64,000 nucleotides of DNA. Origin: Stenogyne calaminthoides (taxonomy: Eukaryota > Streptophyta > Magnoliopsida > Lamiales > Lamiaceae). The notes beneath the pieces were generated by a model, which was not told the origin of the DNA, ran no database searches, and saw nothing but the letters and a program-made list of their open reading frames with translations. The stretch is taken from positions 744,001-808,000 of the forward strand of contig JBBCBC010000032.1 of assembly GCA_037126765.1 (NCBI GenBank), read 5' to 3'. Each line of letters starts with the position of its first letter. Position 1 is the stretch's first letter. A program made the translations under genes and the position numbers. This document shows, one piece after another, positions 34,369-45,456 of the stretch.

Positions 34369-36037
34369 TGTTGGAATTTAGAGGCACGTAAACACGTAAT
34401 ACATGCTCAGTGGAAATAAACAGTTCACCAATAACGAACAATTAATTGCATAATTAAATACGAATAAACGTAAATAGAATTCTTACAACAATTCGTACAC
34501 GAATTCCTCAACTATGGTATCTACGTAATAGTCGTTTACTAATTTGCACAGATCTGCCAGCGTTGAATCCCCGAGATGAATTTGCTATGAAAATTCTAAC
34601 TTAGAGATTTTATGGAGAAAATATGAACTCACACATTATGAATTCCCAAGAGTTCATATATATAGTAGAGACCCAGCTTAAATATTAAGCTAACCTTTAT
34701 TAGGAAAAATCCTAATAAAATAAATCTCTTAGATTTATTTCCCACATATAAAATCTCTACGGATTTAATTTCATGTATATCAAATCTCTACGGATTTGAT
34801 TCCATATATATTAAATTCTATAATAATAATATTCCATATATTATTATTGGGAATTCTATTTAATTAAATCTAATTTAATTAAATAGTAATAATAATTAAT
34901 TCTAAATATAATTATTATTATATTCTCCATAAATTAAATATTAATATCCAATATAATATTTAATCAACCAACTATAATTAGTAAACAACTATTACTTGTT
35001 GTGTGATCCATAGGCCCTCATATATCGAGAGATTAGTCAAACTAATGGTCTTAATTGAACCCTAGACAATAAATCAGACATTCTCAATATATGAGGTACA
35101 TGGCAAGGAAATGTGCAACTACCTGTAATTGAAACATGGGCTAGTACGATTTTCTCCTTTCATTCGCGAATGCTCGATTATGTCTTGAACATGATGAAGT
35201 GTCTATTCAAATAACTTAATCATATTGTCTCTAATCACTAATTGATCATGTATAACACACTTAGCCACAAAGTCTAAGTTGACGTGCATTGGCTGATGAC
35301 TTAGATCCAATTATGACGAGAAGATGAGTATTCTCTCTAAATCCACTTTGAGGAATGAATCTTATTCTTGGCTCAACTACCACGCACATGCACTTCATGA
35401 TGAACTCAATTCAAGCCATATCTACCCACGGAAGGGTGCAAGTAGAGTTGCCCAAAGGAACTGGAACCGGCAGTTCGAACCGGAACCGGAACCGGATAAA
35501 CCGGAACCGTGACGAACCGGAACCGAAACCGTATATTACACGGTTCAGTTCCGGTTCCTACTCATACGAAACCGTAACCGCCGGTTCCACTGTTCGAACC
35601 GGTGGTTCCGCTGTTCCGAACCGGAAACCGACCGTTGGAACCGGAGGTTCCACGGTTCCGAACCGTGAACCGCCGGTTCCTGCCTATTTTTTTTTTAATC
35701 AATGGTTGAGATTGAGTCAAATGTTACCGTTTTTTGATCCAATGGTCGAGATTCAATATGAAAGTTACCATTTTTTTTTGTTTTTTTTTTTTATTTTCCC
35801 AAACTCTATAAATACCCCTCATTTGTATTCATTTTCTTGCACCAACTTGATCCAAATTGATCAATTTTTCTTCATCTCTCTAATTCTCTTGTTCTAAGTT
35901 CTAACTTTATAAGCTTCATTATAGTTCATACTTCATACTTCATATATTATCTATATTGATATATTTTATACATTATAGTATATAGTTTATATTATATACA
36001 CTTTATTTTACTTTATATTTTATATTACATAAAATAA

Positions 36038-36679
36038 ATGTCAAGAAGAAGAGGATCATCATCATCTTCTAGAGGAGGAAAAGGAAAGAGTCTGATGACT
36101 TCCGATTTTCCTCCACCTCCTCCTCCTACTGCACAATTCAATATTCCATGGAGTGTGGAGAAAATAGAAGCGAGTCTTGGTCCCGGTTATGCGGATGCCA
36201 CTTTTTCAAATGAAGAATTTCAACAACCTCGTGGTGGTACTCAAGAAAGTACTCATGGTCATGGACATGGTCCTCATGGAAACGAAAAAAATGTGGAGGA
36301 GGAGGAGGCCATTCCACCTCAAGGCGGAGAAAGAAAATGTAGAGTTCTTGCATCCGAAATATTCACCATTCACTTCAAAAAAGTGGCAACCGATGAGGTA
36401 AATATATTTAAAGTTTATTGTAACTATTGCACTAGTGTTTATCATTTTGAGAAAGGTGGGGGATATGGAACATTTAAAAAACACTTGTTGGCAAAACATA
36501 AAGAAGTCTTGGGAATGACTACATCTCAAACGCAACTACGTGGATTCACGGCGTCTTCTGAAGGTGGTGAAGTAAGTAATCCTACTAGTTTATTTAGATA
36601 TAATGTTAAGGTTGCTAGAAGAGAATTAGCTAAACTTATTTGTTCTAAACATCTTCATTTTCGTTTTGCAAATGATCTT
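36038..36679 (+). pseudogene. hAT transposase, N-terminal part with BED zinc finger
   Basis: It starts MSRRRGSSSSSRGGKGKS at the first ATG after the element's AT-rich leader. A Pro/Gly/His-rich linker follows. Then comes a BED finger at about residues 125-155: CNYC for the first Cys pair and HLLAKH for the His pair. The frame continues to 36679, where the solo LTR begins; its first bases create an in-frame TGA (36680-36682). BED-finger hAT transposases bind the element's subterminal repeats. The remainder of the gene is at 38363-40025. Confidence 0.85.
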
Positions 36680-38362
36680 TGATGGTCCCGATTTGAATGT
36701 CGAAAAACCCATTTGCGCGTGCGGAAGCAAACATTTTAAAAGCGATGCATATAAAACAGGGGTGAGGGTAGAGTGATTCCAGATTTTTTTTTTTCGTTTT
36801 AAGCTCATGTGTGTTGTTTTGCTTGTAAACGAATGCATATGACAATATAAGAACATAAAGCAGTAAACAACACAACAATTTTATAGTGGTTCGGACAACT
36901 CGTCCTACATCCACTCTTCCCTTCATGGGGCACCAACTTAACCATCTGGACTTAGTTTAATGTGTTAGTCCAACACCCAACAGATGTTTACCGAGTTCAC
37001 ACTCAAACGGGAGATGTTTACCGAGTTCACACTCACCTACAAACTTAACCGACTCTTGAGTTTGGGTATAAGATTGTTTGGTTTTCAACTAGGGTGAGAT
37101 TTTCCCTTACATTTGTTTAGCCTCAAAGCTAAGGTTGGGAAAATCTCTCTAAGTTTAGGATATGACATTTATGCTTAGATCTAGGGTAGAACACTTTTGA
37201 ATATATGCGTGTATTTCTTGCTCTGTGTTCTAGGGTGGGAATGCTTGATGATTTGGCTTGATGGATGTTTCACGCATTTTTCCACACCTTCCACCCTTTA
37301 GAATGAAGGAAGAACTTGTATTTATAGTGTGGATTTGAATGTTACCGTTGGATGGAGTCACATTCAAATCCATACTATTCTGTAGCTTCTTGCAGCTTTT
37401 CCAGGCTGGTTGTCTTCCTCTCATTGGTCCACGTCAGCTGATTCTAATGGCTATATTCCTCAGATTCCTCGCCTTGGAATCATTCAGGATTCTCTGAGTC
37501 TCAGTGTCTTCAGTTTCATCTGAGCCTTCAGGTCTATCTGAGCCTTCAGCTAACTTCTCTTCAGCGGACCTTGTCTGATCAGGCATACTGACACTCAGGC
37601 TGACTGAGTTCAGTTCTTCTGTCTTTAGACAATCTGACCCTCAGGTCACTAGCACTCAGGCTAACTGATCATCAGTAGCGTTCTGATTCTCAGTGAATAT
37701 GACTTCAGATGACTTCTCTTCTGATGACTTCTTTCCTGATCTGGTATGCAGATTTCTGGTTTTCTGATATCTGATTTCTTCTCGCCTGATCTGATCAGCT
37801 CACATGATCAGATCAGTATAGCATCAGGTCAGCATATCAGTATATCTGCATCAGATTAGTACATCAGGTTAGCATATTAGGTTAGCATATCAGTTTAGCA
37901 CATCTGATCTCAATCACGTCTGATCTTGATCATCTGCTCATCTTCATATCTGATCTCGATCAGTCTCATCTGCTCCTCTTCTGATCTGCAACCTCCTTTT
38001 CTGAACTGGTCATCTGGTCATCTGATCTAGTCTTCTGATCAGGTCTGTTCTGGTCATCTGATCTATTGACCTTTTGATTCTTCTGATCAGCTGGCTTAGC
38101 TTATCTTTTCTTTTGATTTTGCACAGCTCATCAGTTAACTCCGGAACTCATCTTACTCATCTGATCTCGATCAGTCTCGTCTGCAGCCTCGTTTGATCTC
38201 GATCATCTACGTCTGATTTCGTGAGTTCCCCCTCAATTTGTTCTCTCGTTCCCCCTCAATTTGTTCTCTCGTTCCCCCTCAACTTGTTATCTGTAAATCA
38301 GCTTCAAAAACACAAGTTGATAATGTTTTGGCATAATTCATCAAAACTAAAATATCCCAACA
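36680..38362 (-). mobile_element. Solo LTR of the SIRE-like Copia family
   Basis: TG...CA ends with a perfect 5-bp TSD ATCTT on both sides (36675-36679 and 38363-38367). Orientation is minus. It matches the LTR at 830-2233 at both ends and in the region 36880-36990. No internal sequence is present, so it is the product of LTR-LTR recombination. CTGATC/GATCAG-rich DNA fills 37490-38220. Confidence 0.92.
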
Positions 38363-40025
38363 ATCTTCGTTTTGAAATATGGGTTACTACGGCTTATAAT
38401 CCTTCGGCCAAAAAAATTTCACGGTCTTCTATTACTCGTGATATTGATAAAATGGCTAAAGAAATAAGAGATGAAATTACTAGCATGTTTTCTAGATTAA
38501 CTCAAAAAGTTTCTATATGTTCGGATATTTGGAGTGATCATTTTCAAGAGCATAATTATATGGGCATTACTTGTCATTGGATTGATGATACGTGGACAAT
38601 TCAAAAACTTTTAATTGCATATAGAGAGTTTGATACTGAGCATACGACGCCAATATTGCTCTAAAAATTCGTACGGTTTTGCAAGAGTACAACATTCTTA
38701 CAAAAATATTTTCAATTTCATTTGATAATGCAAGTGCTAATACGGCTAGTTTAGATGAACTTATTGCAATTTGTCAACCATCAATTGGTGGTAGATTTTT
38801 TCATGTAAGATGTTTTTGTCATATTTTAAATTTGTGTGTTCAAGATGGTTTATCTTCTTTAAAAATGCATGTTGCTCCTATTAAACATGCACTTGGTTAT
38901 TTGGTTAGACATCAAAAAGTTTTAAAAAGATGGAAAAGTTTTTGTGTAGTTAATAAACTTACTCCTAAAAAGTTTTCACTTGATGTTGCTACTAGATGGA
39001 ACTCTACTTATAAAATATTAAGTGCATCTTATGAGTATAGAAATGCATTATGTAATTTTTTTGCACAAGAACAATGTGGTATTACTTTATTTCCTAGTCA
39101 ATGGGATTCATGTACTACTTTATGTGAGATGTTGCAAGTTTTTAATGGTTTACTACACAATTATCCTAAGACGTATTATCCTACTTCTATTCTTGCTTTA
39201 GATCAATGTGTTAGTTGCAATTACTCTAGATTGTAGTGATCCAAATGAAATATTATATAATGTTATTAGTTCAATGAAAGTCAAATGGATGAAATATTTT
39301 TTATATATTCCCGATGTGTTTATAATTACTAAAATACTTGATCCTAGAGTAAGAATAGATGGAGTGCAAGAATTAATTTCTATATATTATGATGCTTTAT
39401 TTTCTATTACAGATGATAACACCCCTTCTCCTATTGTGGTTGTCCAAAAATCTAAACAAGTTCTTATGGATATTTTTAGAGAATATAAAATTCAATTTGG
39501 TCCTACTAGTGGTGATTCTACTAGTGTTCGTGGTGCTACTAGTACTACTAGTGGACGTGGTGGTACTCAATCCCTTGGTCGTGGTCTTTATGGTAAATTT
39601 TCCCGTTTAGATAATTTTTCTAAAGAACGATATCAACAACGTCTTGACAAGACAATCAAATGTTTTCTTAGAAATTGAAAATTTTCTAAATACACCTTCT
39701 TTTGAGTATCAAAGGAGAATTAGAAAATTTTGATATTTTAAAGTGGTGGTCGAGGAGATTAGATGCTTATCCGGTGTTGAGTATGATTGCAAAAGAGGTA
39801 TATGCATGTCCCGTCTCAACCGTAGCCGTTGAACGAGCATTTAGCTTGGGTGGACATATCTTGAATGAAAGGCGTTCAAGATTGACAGTTGAGCACTTGG
39901 AAAACCAATGTTTACTTGATGATTGGGTGAAAGCCGAAGATCGAACACAAGATGAAGCTCTTAGCGGGGATTCTAGCGAAGATAGTGTGATCGACGACAC
40001 AACCGAAACCGAAAGTGAAGCTTAA
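38363..40025 (+). pseudogene. hAT transposase, C-terminal part with hATC dimerisation domain
   Basis: It resumes directly after the solo LTR, in the frame expected if one copy of the TSD is removed. It holds the catalytic core (VSICSDIWSDHFQEHNYMGI; FSISFDNASANTASL; VATRWNSTY; KILDPRV) and the hATC domain at 39725-39925 (WWSRRLDAYPVLSMIAKEV; CPVSTVAVERAFSLGG). Frameshifts near 38650, 39210 and 39715 break the frame, so the gene was dead or is dying independently of the LTR insertion. The product would be a RICESLEEPER-like transposase. Confidence 0.85.
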
Positions 40026-40610
40026 ATCTTCTTAAGATTTAAGTCTTGCGGTAAGAAACAAGGTAAGAGAACTACGTGGGCTTTGATTCTAATCGGATAC
40101 GTAGGCAACATAATTTTAAGTTTCTAACTTAGAATTTTCTAAGTTTAAAATTTAAAATTATGCCCAAGCCCTTTTTTTTTTAGCCTCTTTTCGTTATTTG
40201 TAATTTTTTTAATTGTAATTATAAGTTGTACACTTGTATTTGTAGCATTAGCAATTTAGCATGTTACTTGTAAGTTGTAACTTTTAAGTTGTAAATTGTA
40301 AATTGTAATTTTTGTAATGTATTAAATTATTGTTTAATATTTAAATTGTAAATTACTTGTAAATTGTATGTTTAGCATGTTAAGCATTAAGTTGTAATTT
40401 ACCACATTAGCAATTTAGCATGTTTATTGTTTAAATAGTAAATTGTAAATTACTTGTAAGTTGTAACTTTTAAGTTGTAAGTTGTAAATTTTTTGAGTTG
40501 TTTGTTATTTGTAATTTTGTATGTTTAATAACATAAGATTTTTCTTCATCTTCTTTAAATTTACTTCAATTTTTTTTTTTTTTGTATTTTGATAAAAAAA
40601 TTTAAAAAAA
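40026..40610. other. 3' region of the hAT element, TTGTAA-rich
   Basis: Repeated AAGTTGTAAATTGTAA- and TAGCATGTTA-type units between the transposase stop and the right subterminal array. No coding content. Confidence 0.6.
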
Positions 40611-41099
40611 ATCGTGAACCGGAACCAGAACCGTTGGAACCGGATGGAACCGGAACCGTTGGAACCGGAACCAGAATCGCCGGAACCGGAACCGTTAAAC
40701 TATTTTTCATGGTTCGGTTCCGGTTCCAACTTTTTGGAACCGGGAACCGCCGTTTCGGAACCGGAACCGGTTGTTCGTACACCAATCTTACTACACTCTC
40801 TAAGAGTATGATGCAGATCGCACACCAATCTTCATTGCATCATCAATATCTCATTCTTGATGATCCTTGATCGGGGCTATTTGAGAATCATGCTTAAGTC
40901 ATCTGAGTTCTCACAACCTCAATGACAACAATGACTCATAGGAACACTTGTATGAATAAATGCAAACAATCAAACATAATATTCAAACAAGTGTATTGCC
41001 ATACATTAATATTAAGTGAACTATAACATTAAATCAAACTGAATATCATCTAGTATTATGTCCTTACAATAGATTGTCTCTAGGACACTAACACTAACA

Positions 41100-41581
41100 A
41101 TCTCCCACTTGGACTAGAGTCAATCACCTACATGTCTAACCCCTAGACCATCAAATGTCTAGTGTGTACATGAACACTCAGTGTTCTGGTGAAAGGATCT
41201 GCCAAATTAAATATGTGAGAATACCTCCTATCCTTATGATCTCTCGGATCAAATGTTAAGTCTAGGTGCACGCTTGTTTGTGTTTACTGATCTCGGTTCC
41301 TTTGCTTGCACATTCGCATCAACGTTGTCTTAATACAATTTTATTAGACAACTGACACTCGAAACTACCCCTAGGTCTCTTAAGAACTATAAAATCCAGA
41401 CAGCCTCCTTGAGGCTTCTGATACAGCATTGTACTCAACCTCGGTTGTTGAATCTGTGGTCCTTTTTGCTTGGAATTATTCCATCTGACCGCCTCATTAT
41501 TGAGAGTGAAACATAACCTGACTGTGATTTGTAATCATCACAGTCAGATTGGAAACTTGTGTCAGCTTAACCAGTCACCAC
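41100..41581 (-). pseudogene. Copia pol 3' end (RNase H remnant)
   Basis: On the minus strand it follows the pattern of a Copia RNase H: a segment like GYVFTLNNEAVRW (41500-41440), then a tract equivalent to STTEAEY, then NLADPFTR (about 41205) and the polypurine tract at 41100-41115. It is out of frame in places. It belongs to the LTR at 34369-41099. It stops at about 41581, where an unrelated Gypsy pol begins. Confidence 0.7.
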
Positions 41582-42245
41582 TCACTCAGGGTCGACCTCC
41601 ATATGGTCGGCGAGGGCGATCAGTGTCTGCGCGGTGGATGGGAGGGTTAATTTGGTGATGGTGACATCCTTCATATCTGTTGGCCCTTCGGACGTGGCCA
41701 ACCTGGCCAGGGCGTCCGCTTGGGAGTTCGCATTTCTGGGTATCAGTTCTACGTAAACTTGGTCGAATTTCTCGAGTAGGGACCGGACACCTTCCTGGTA
41801 TGCGGTCATGCGATCGCATTTGGCTTCATACTCGCCTGAGACTTGACAAGCAACCAGTTGCTAGTCGGTATGAATTTTAAATTTCTTCACTCCTGTGGCC
41901 ATTGCCATCTCGAGTCCCCCGATTAGGGCCTCGTATTCTGCCTCATTGTTGGTGGTTTGGAAGTCAAATGTGATGGTTGTCTGGAAAGAGTGTCCGTCTG
42001 GGCTTACTAGGATTATGCCCGCCCCAGCTCGGGCTTGGGTGGCAGAGCCTTCCACGTAAAGTTCCCAAGGTGGCCCTGCTGGCGCGTCTGGTATGGTCAT
42101 GGGGTAGGTGAGTTCTACCATGAAGTCGTCCAAGGCCTGGCCTTTGATGGCTGTTCGCGGGGCGTAGGTGACCCCGAATTAGCCGACCTAGATTGCCCAT
42201 TTCATGCAGCGTCCGGCTGTATCGGGGCGGTGCAGCGCATTTCAT
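41582..42245 (-). pseudogene. Gypsy RNase H (Tat-type)
   Basis: Two frames together give a plant Tat-type RNase H: 41861-42133 holds ELYVEGSATQARAGAGIILV, TTNNEAEYEALIGGLEMA and GVKKFKIHTD; 41582-41809 continues with FDQVYVELIPRNANSQADAL. The carboxylate residues of RNase H (the E of EAEYEAL and the D of NSQADAL) are visible. The first Asp of YVDGS-type motifs is Glu here (YVEGS). A stop or frameshift separates the parts at about 41860. Confidence 0.85.
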
Positions 42246-42403
42246 AGGGGCAGTGAGGTTAACACTTCCACCTGGTGGTCGAAGAAGTATGGTCGCAACT
42301 TTCTTACACTCATTACGAGAGCGTAGGCGAGCTTCTCAAGGGGAGGGTATCTTCGTTCCGCTTCGTTGAGTACTTGGCTTATGTAATAGACCGGTAGGTA
42401 ATT

Positions 42404-43363
42404 TTATCCTTCGGCCCTTACTAGAACCGAGCTCAAAGTTGTTTCGGACGCTGCTAGGTAGAGGAAAAGTTTCTCTTTGGGAACTGGCTTGGCCAATATC
42501 CTGGGATCGGCGAGATATCCTTTGATGCCATCTAGGGCTTCTTGGGCCTCCTCCGTCCACTGGAAATCTCCCTTGGATTTCTTTAGTTTTTCGAAGAAGG
42601 GTTTGCACCTATCCCCCATGCGGTATATGAATCTGCTGAGGGCGGCTAGGCTACTTGTGAGTTTCTGGACTTCCTTCGGGTTCCTGGGGCTGCTCATTTC
42701 TAGAATTTCCCTGATTTTGGTCGGGTTGGTTTCTATTCCTCGCTTGCTGACTAGGTGGCTTAGGAATTTTCTAGATTCCACACCGAAGTTGCATTTTTTT
42801 GGGTTGAGTTTCATGTTGAATCTCCTCAGAATGTCGAACGCTCGGGCGAGGTCGGCGAGGTGGTTTTCCTTCTTTAGGCTTTTGAAGACTATGTCATCCA
42901 CGTATACTTCCATTGAATTTTCGATTTCCTCCGTGAACATCCGGTTCACCAGTCGTTGGTATGTTGCCCCGGCGTTTTTGAGGCCGAAGGGCATCCTCTT
43001 CCAGCAATACATATTCTTTTCGGTGAGGAAAGAGGTGTGTTGCTGGTCGTCTTTGTGCATGGATATTTGATGGTAGCCCGCGAAGGCGTCCATGAAGGAC
43101 ATCATTTCATGGCCAGTCGTACTGTCGATCAGGTGGTCGATGTGGGGCATTGGGAAGAAATCTTTTGGGCATGCCTCATTGAGATCGGTGAAGCTGATGC
43201 ACAATCTCCATGTCCCATTTGATTTCTTGACCAGGACGGCATTGGATACCCACTGAGGTTGGTCGGCTTGTGTGATAAGGTCGTTTTCGAGGAGTTTCTT
43301 CACCTCCTTGGTTAATGCCACGTATTTCTCAGGTCCAAACTTTCTCATCTTTTGTGCGACCAC
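42404..43363 (-). CDS. Gypsy reverse transcriptase (partial polyprotein, open frame)
   Basis: A 319-residue open stretch on the minus strand. It contains the standard Ty3/Gypsy RT motifs: VLVKKSNGTWRLCISFTDLN, FMDAFAGYHQI, MPFGLKNAGATYQRLVN and the catalytic YVDD (EVYVDDIV). A connection domain follows, with FQWTEEAQEALDGIK. It is part of a gag-pol polyprotein and not an independent gene. The first Met is arbitrary. Frame breaks lie just outside this stretch on both sides (about 42400 and 43360). Confidence 0.85.
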   Translation of the reverse strand: MVAQKMRKFGPEKYVALTKEVKKLLENDLITQADQPQWVSNAVLVKKSNGTWRLCISFTDLNEACPKDFFPMPHIDHLIDSTTGHEMMSFMDAFAGYHQISMHKDDQQHTSFLTEKNMYCWKRMPFGLKNAGATYQRLVNRMFTEEIENSMEVYVDDIVFKSLKKENHLADLARAFDILRRFNMKLNPKKCNFGVESRKFLSHLVSKRGIETNPTKIREILEMSSPRNPKEVQKLTSSLAALSRFIYRMGDRCKPFFEKLKKSKGDFQWTEEAQEALDGIKGYLADPRILAKPVPKEKLFLYLAASETTLSSVLVRAEG

Positions 43364-43806
43364 TTTCTGTTGGGGTCAATATTGAGCCGGTGGACGGTGA
43401 TTTTGGGGTTGATTCCTACCATGTCCTTATGCGACCAGGCGAACACATCAAGATTGCTCTTGAGGAAGGCGATTAGCTTTTCTTTGAGTTCGGCGGGGAT
43501 CTTAGAGCCGATTCTGACTTCTAAGTCCTGTTGGGTCGGGTGCATTTTGGCCTTTTTGAGTTCTTTGTCCGGAGTTGCTCGATTGTGATCTTTTCTGGGG
43601 TCATCGATTGTTCCTTGGATGATGAATTCGTGTGGCTCAGACCTGAGTCTTGGCTCGAGATCCTCTTTTGGCCTTTTGCCTTGGTCGATTTTCATTGAGT
43701 TCATTTGATTGATACTGGTTTTTTGTGTGCTGGAATTTAAATGGGACTGGGAGTAAATAGAACAACATCTTGCATTAAGCTGATCGCCCTTAACGGTGCC
43801 GACCAC
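43364..43806 (-). pseudogene. Gypsy protease-RT linker
   Basis: The minus-strand frame contains VRIGSKIPAELKEKLIAFLK and DVFAWSHKDMVGINPKITVH, the conserved lead-in to Tat/Athila RT. It breaks into the RT frame near 43350-43363 and into the protease frame near 43810. Confidence 0.8.
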
Positions 43807-43839
43807 CCCATCTGAAGTGGGGAATTTTACACAGAAATA

Positions 43840-44268
43840 TTAAGTGGAGGACGCAGCCTCGAATTCGTGCTCGAAAGGCCTACCGAGGAGCCCGTTAAAG
43901 GTCGACGCTAGGTCGATTACAAGGAAATCACAAAGTTTAGTGGCCCTAATGGCCTTATCTATGGTCGACACCAGCTCCACTGCCAGGCGAATGACCCCGT
44001 GGGGTTTCACAGTGGCGTCACCGAATCCTCTGACTAGATGCTCACTGGGCTCAAGGTAGGTATGATAGTTGTCGAGCTCATCGAAGGTCTTCTTGAATAG
44101 TATGTTGCAGAATGTCCCGCTGTCGACAAGTAGGCGTTTGACGGTCACTCCAATGATCTTCGTCGATATGACCAGGGGGTCGGTATTCGGGTATACGATG
44201 CCCGCCTTGTCCTGTTCGCCGAATTGGATCTGACGTCTTCTAATGCGGCGACATTCACTGGGAGGCAT
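43840..44268 (-). pseudogene. Gypsy aspartic protease
   Basis: The minus-strand frame has VKRLLVDSGTFCNILF, where DSG is the retroviral-type aspartic protease signature, then DELDNYHTYLEPSEHLVRGF and LVIDLASTFNGLLGRPFEH (the ILGRP-like flap-distal motif). It is flanked by frame breaks. Confidence 0.8.
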
Positions 44269-44628
44269 AGTTGTACCGCGTTGGTCATCTCCCTGAGCTC
44301 GGACTTCTGGCGTCTCTTAGATAGAGGTTGGCGCGTAGAGGCCGCCCACCGCTCCCAGTGGTGATAGGGTGTGTATGACCCTTTCGCCATTTTCTTCTGG
44401 CATGGGGGGCACTTGTCGACCGGTTTTACACTCTCCTTATTTTTTGTTGGCCTCATTTTGTTGAGGCGGGGCGGCGTCGCGAGTGCGGTTGTCTCTGTGC
44501 GGAGGTCGCTTGACATGTTCATGTAGCATCCCATCTTCATAAAGCTTCCAGAGCTATTTGAGGAGGTCGCAACATTCGCTGGTATTGTGGCCGACCATCT
44601 CGTGGTAGTGGCAATACTTTCCTAGGCT

Positions 44629-45456
44629 TTATCTCCCGTCACTTTTCTTGATGGGCCGAGGGTCGCCGAGTAGTCGCTTATCTTTTATCTGAGTGAAGAT
44701 GTACCCAGGTGACACTCCGAAGGCGTCTATCAGTTTGACGGCCACCGAGTCTTCAAATGGTTTGAAGTTTCCTGGGGTTTTGTACTGTCCTGGCTTCTTG
44801 CCCGTTTTTGGGGGCGCAGATTTCTTTCCTTCCCCCTTCCTGGCCGCCAGGAGTTCCATGGTGTTGATTAAGTCACTCGCGCGGGTCCTGAATTCTGCGT
44901 AAGTTTCTGGGTAGCTGGCGGTGACGTTTCGCCAGAGTTTAGTACCCTTTTGTAGCTCTGCGATTGCTCCCAGTAGCTTGGCCTCGTCGCCCACTGGCTC
45001 CCCGTCCAAGATGAGTCGATCGAACCTTTCTAGGTAGGCCCTGTCGGTCTCGTCCTCGCCTTGGTCAATGTTCGCCAGTCGCAGTTTCCCTGCGGGTCTG
45101 GGTGCCATGGCCGCGAAATGTCCCATGAAGAGCCAGCCCAACTGATCGAAGGAGTCGATGGACTGAGGGGGAATGGACGTGAACCAGTTGTGCGCCTGTT
45201 CATTCAATATGAGGGGGAAAAGTCGGCACATGGTCTCGTCAGATGCCCCTACGGACGTCATATATGAATTGTATTTGGCGAGATGCGTCATTGGGTCAGA
45301 GTCCCCCCCCCGTACCGATCGATCGAGGTCGTGTTAATTTTGTTCTGGGCGGGAGCGGCCGTGATGGTCGCGCTGAGCGGCGACGCGGGGAGTGCCAAGT
45401 TGGTTGCTAGCTTTGTTGAGACGGGTTGATTGTCCATTCTTTCCTGGAGGGCCCTG
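44629..45456 (-). pseudogene. Gypsy gag, downstream part
   Basis: 44629-45291 is an open minus-strand frame with the retrotransposon gag pattern: LNEQAHNWFTSIPPQSIDSF, ETDRAYLERFDRLI and LRTRASDL-like helices. A further frame at 45288-45456 continues to the edge of the Copia insertion. Upstream gag resumes at 54395. A zinc-knuckle-like CPPCQ lies near 44410 in another frame. Confidence 0.75.

Larger units (their letters stand above)
35443..40775 (+). mobile_element. hAT transposon of the 'GGAACCGG' family, transposase split by a solo LTR
   Basis: The left tip is TAGAGTTGCCCAAAGGAAC. Dense GGAACCGG / CCGGTTCC arrays lie at 35455-35680 and 40613-40770. A BED-type transposase gene sits between. 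The right tip is degraded (GGTTGTTCGTACACC instead of an inverse of the left tip), and no matching 8-bp TSD to GGTGCAAG (35435-35442) was found. It lies within a Copia LTR and contains the SIRE-family solo LTR 36680-38362. Confidence 0.75.
34369..41099 (-). repeat. Copia LTR (about 1.4 kb) interrupted by a hAT element
   Basis: On the minus strand the LTR starts TGTTAGTGTTAGTGTCCTAG (41099 downward), directly after the polypurine tract CCAAGTGGGAGAT, and ends AAATTCCAACA at 34369. The hAT element at 35443-40775 splits it. Subtracting that element leaves about 1.4 kb. The left flank is the LINE fragment. The right side is the element's own pol end, so this is its 3' LTR. Confidence 0.7.

Noticed and set aside
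35355..35897. 180-codon plus-strand open frame
   Set aside because: It is created by the GGAACCGG subterminal array of the hAT element and its AT-rich leader.
40771..40785. Right hAT terminus with an 8-bp TSD matching GGTGCAAG
   Set aside because: No matching 8-mer is found and the tip is degraded, so I left the right end approximate.
40561..40870. Open frames on both strands with repeated Pro-Val or Glu-Pro
   Set aside because: Translation of the right subterminal array, not a protein.
42477..43222. Plus-strand open frames of 88-197 codons opposite the Gypsy RT
   Set aside because: Antisense shadows of the RT coding strand, which has all expected motifs.
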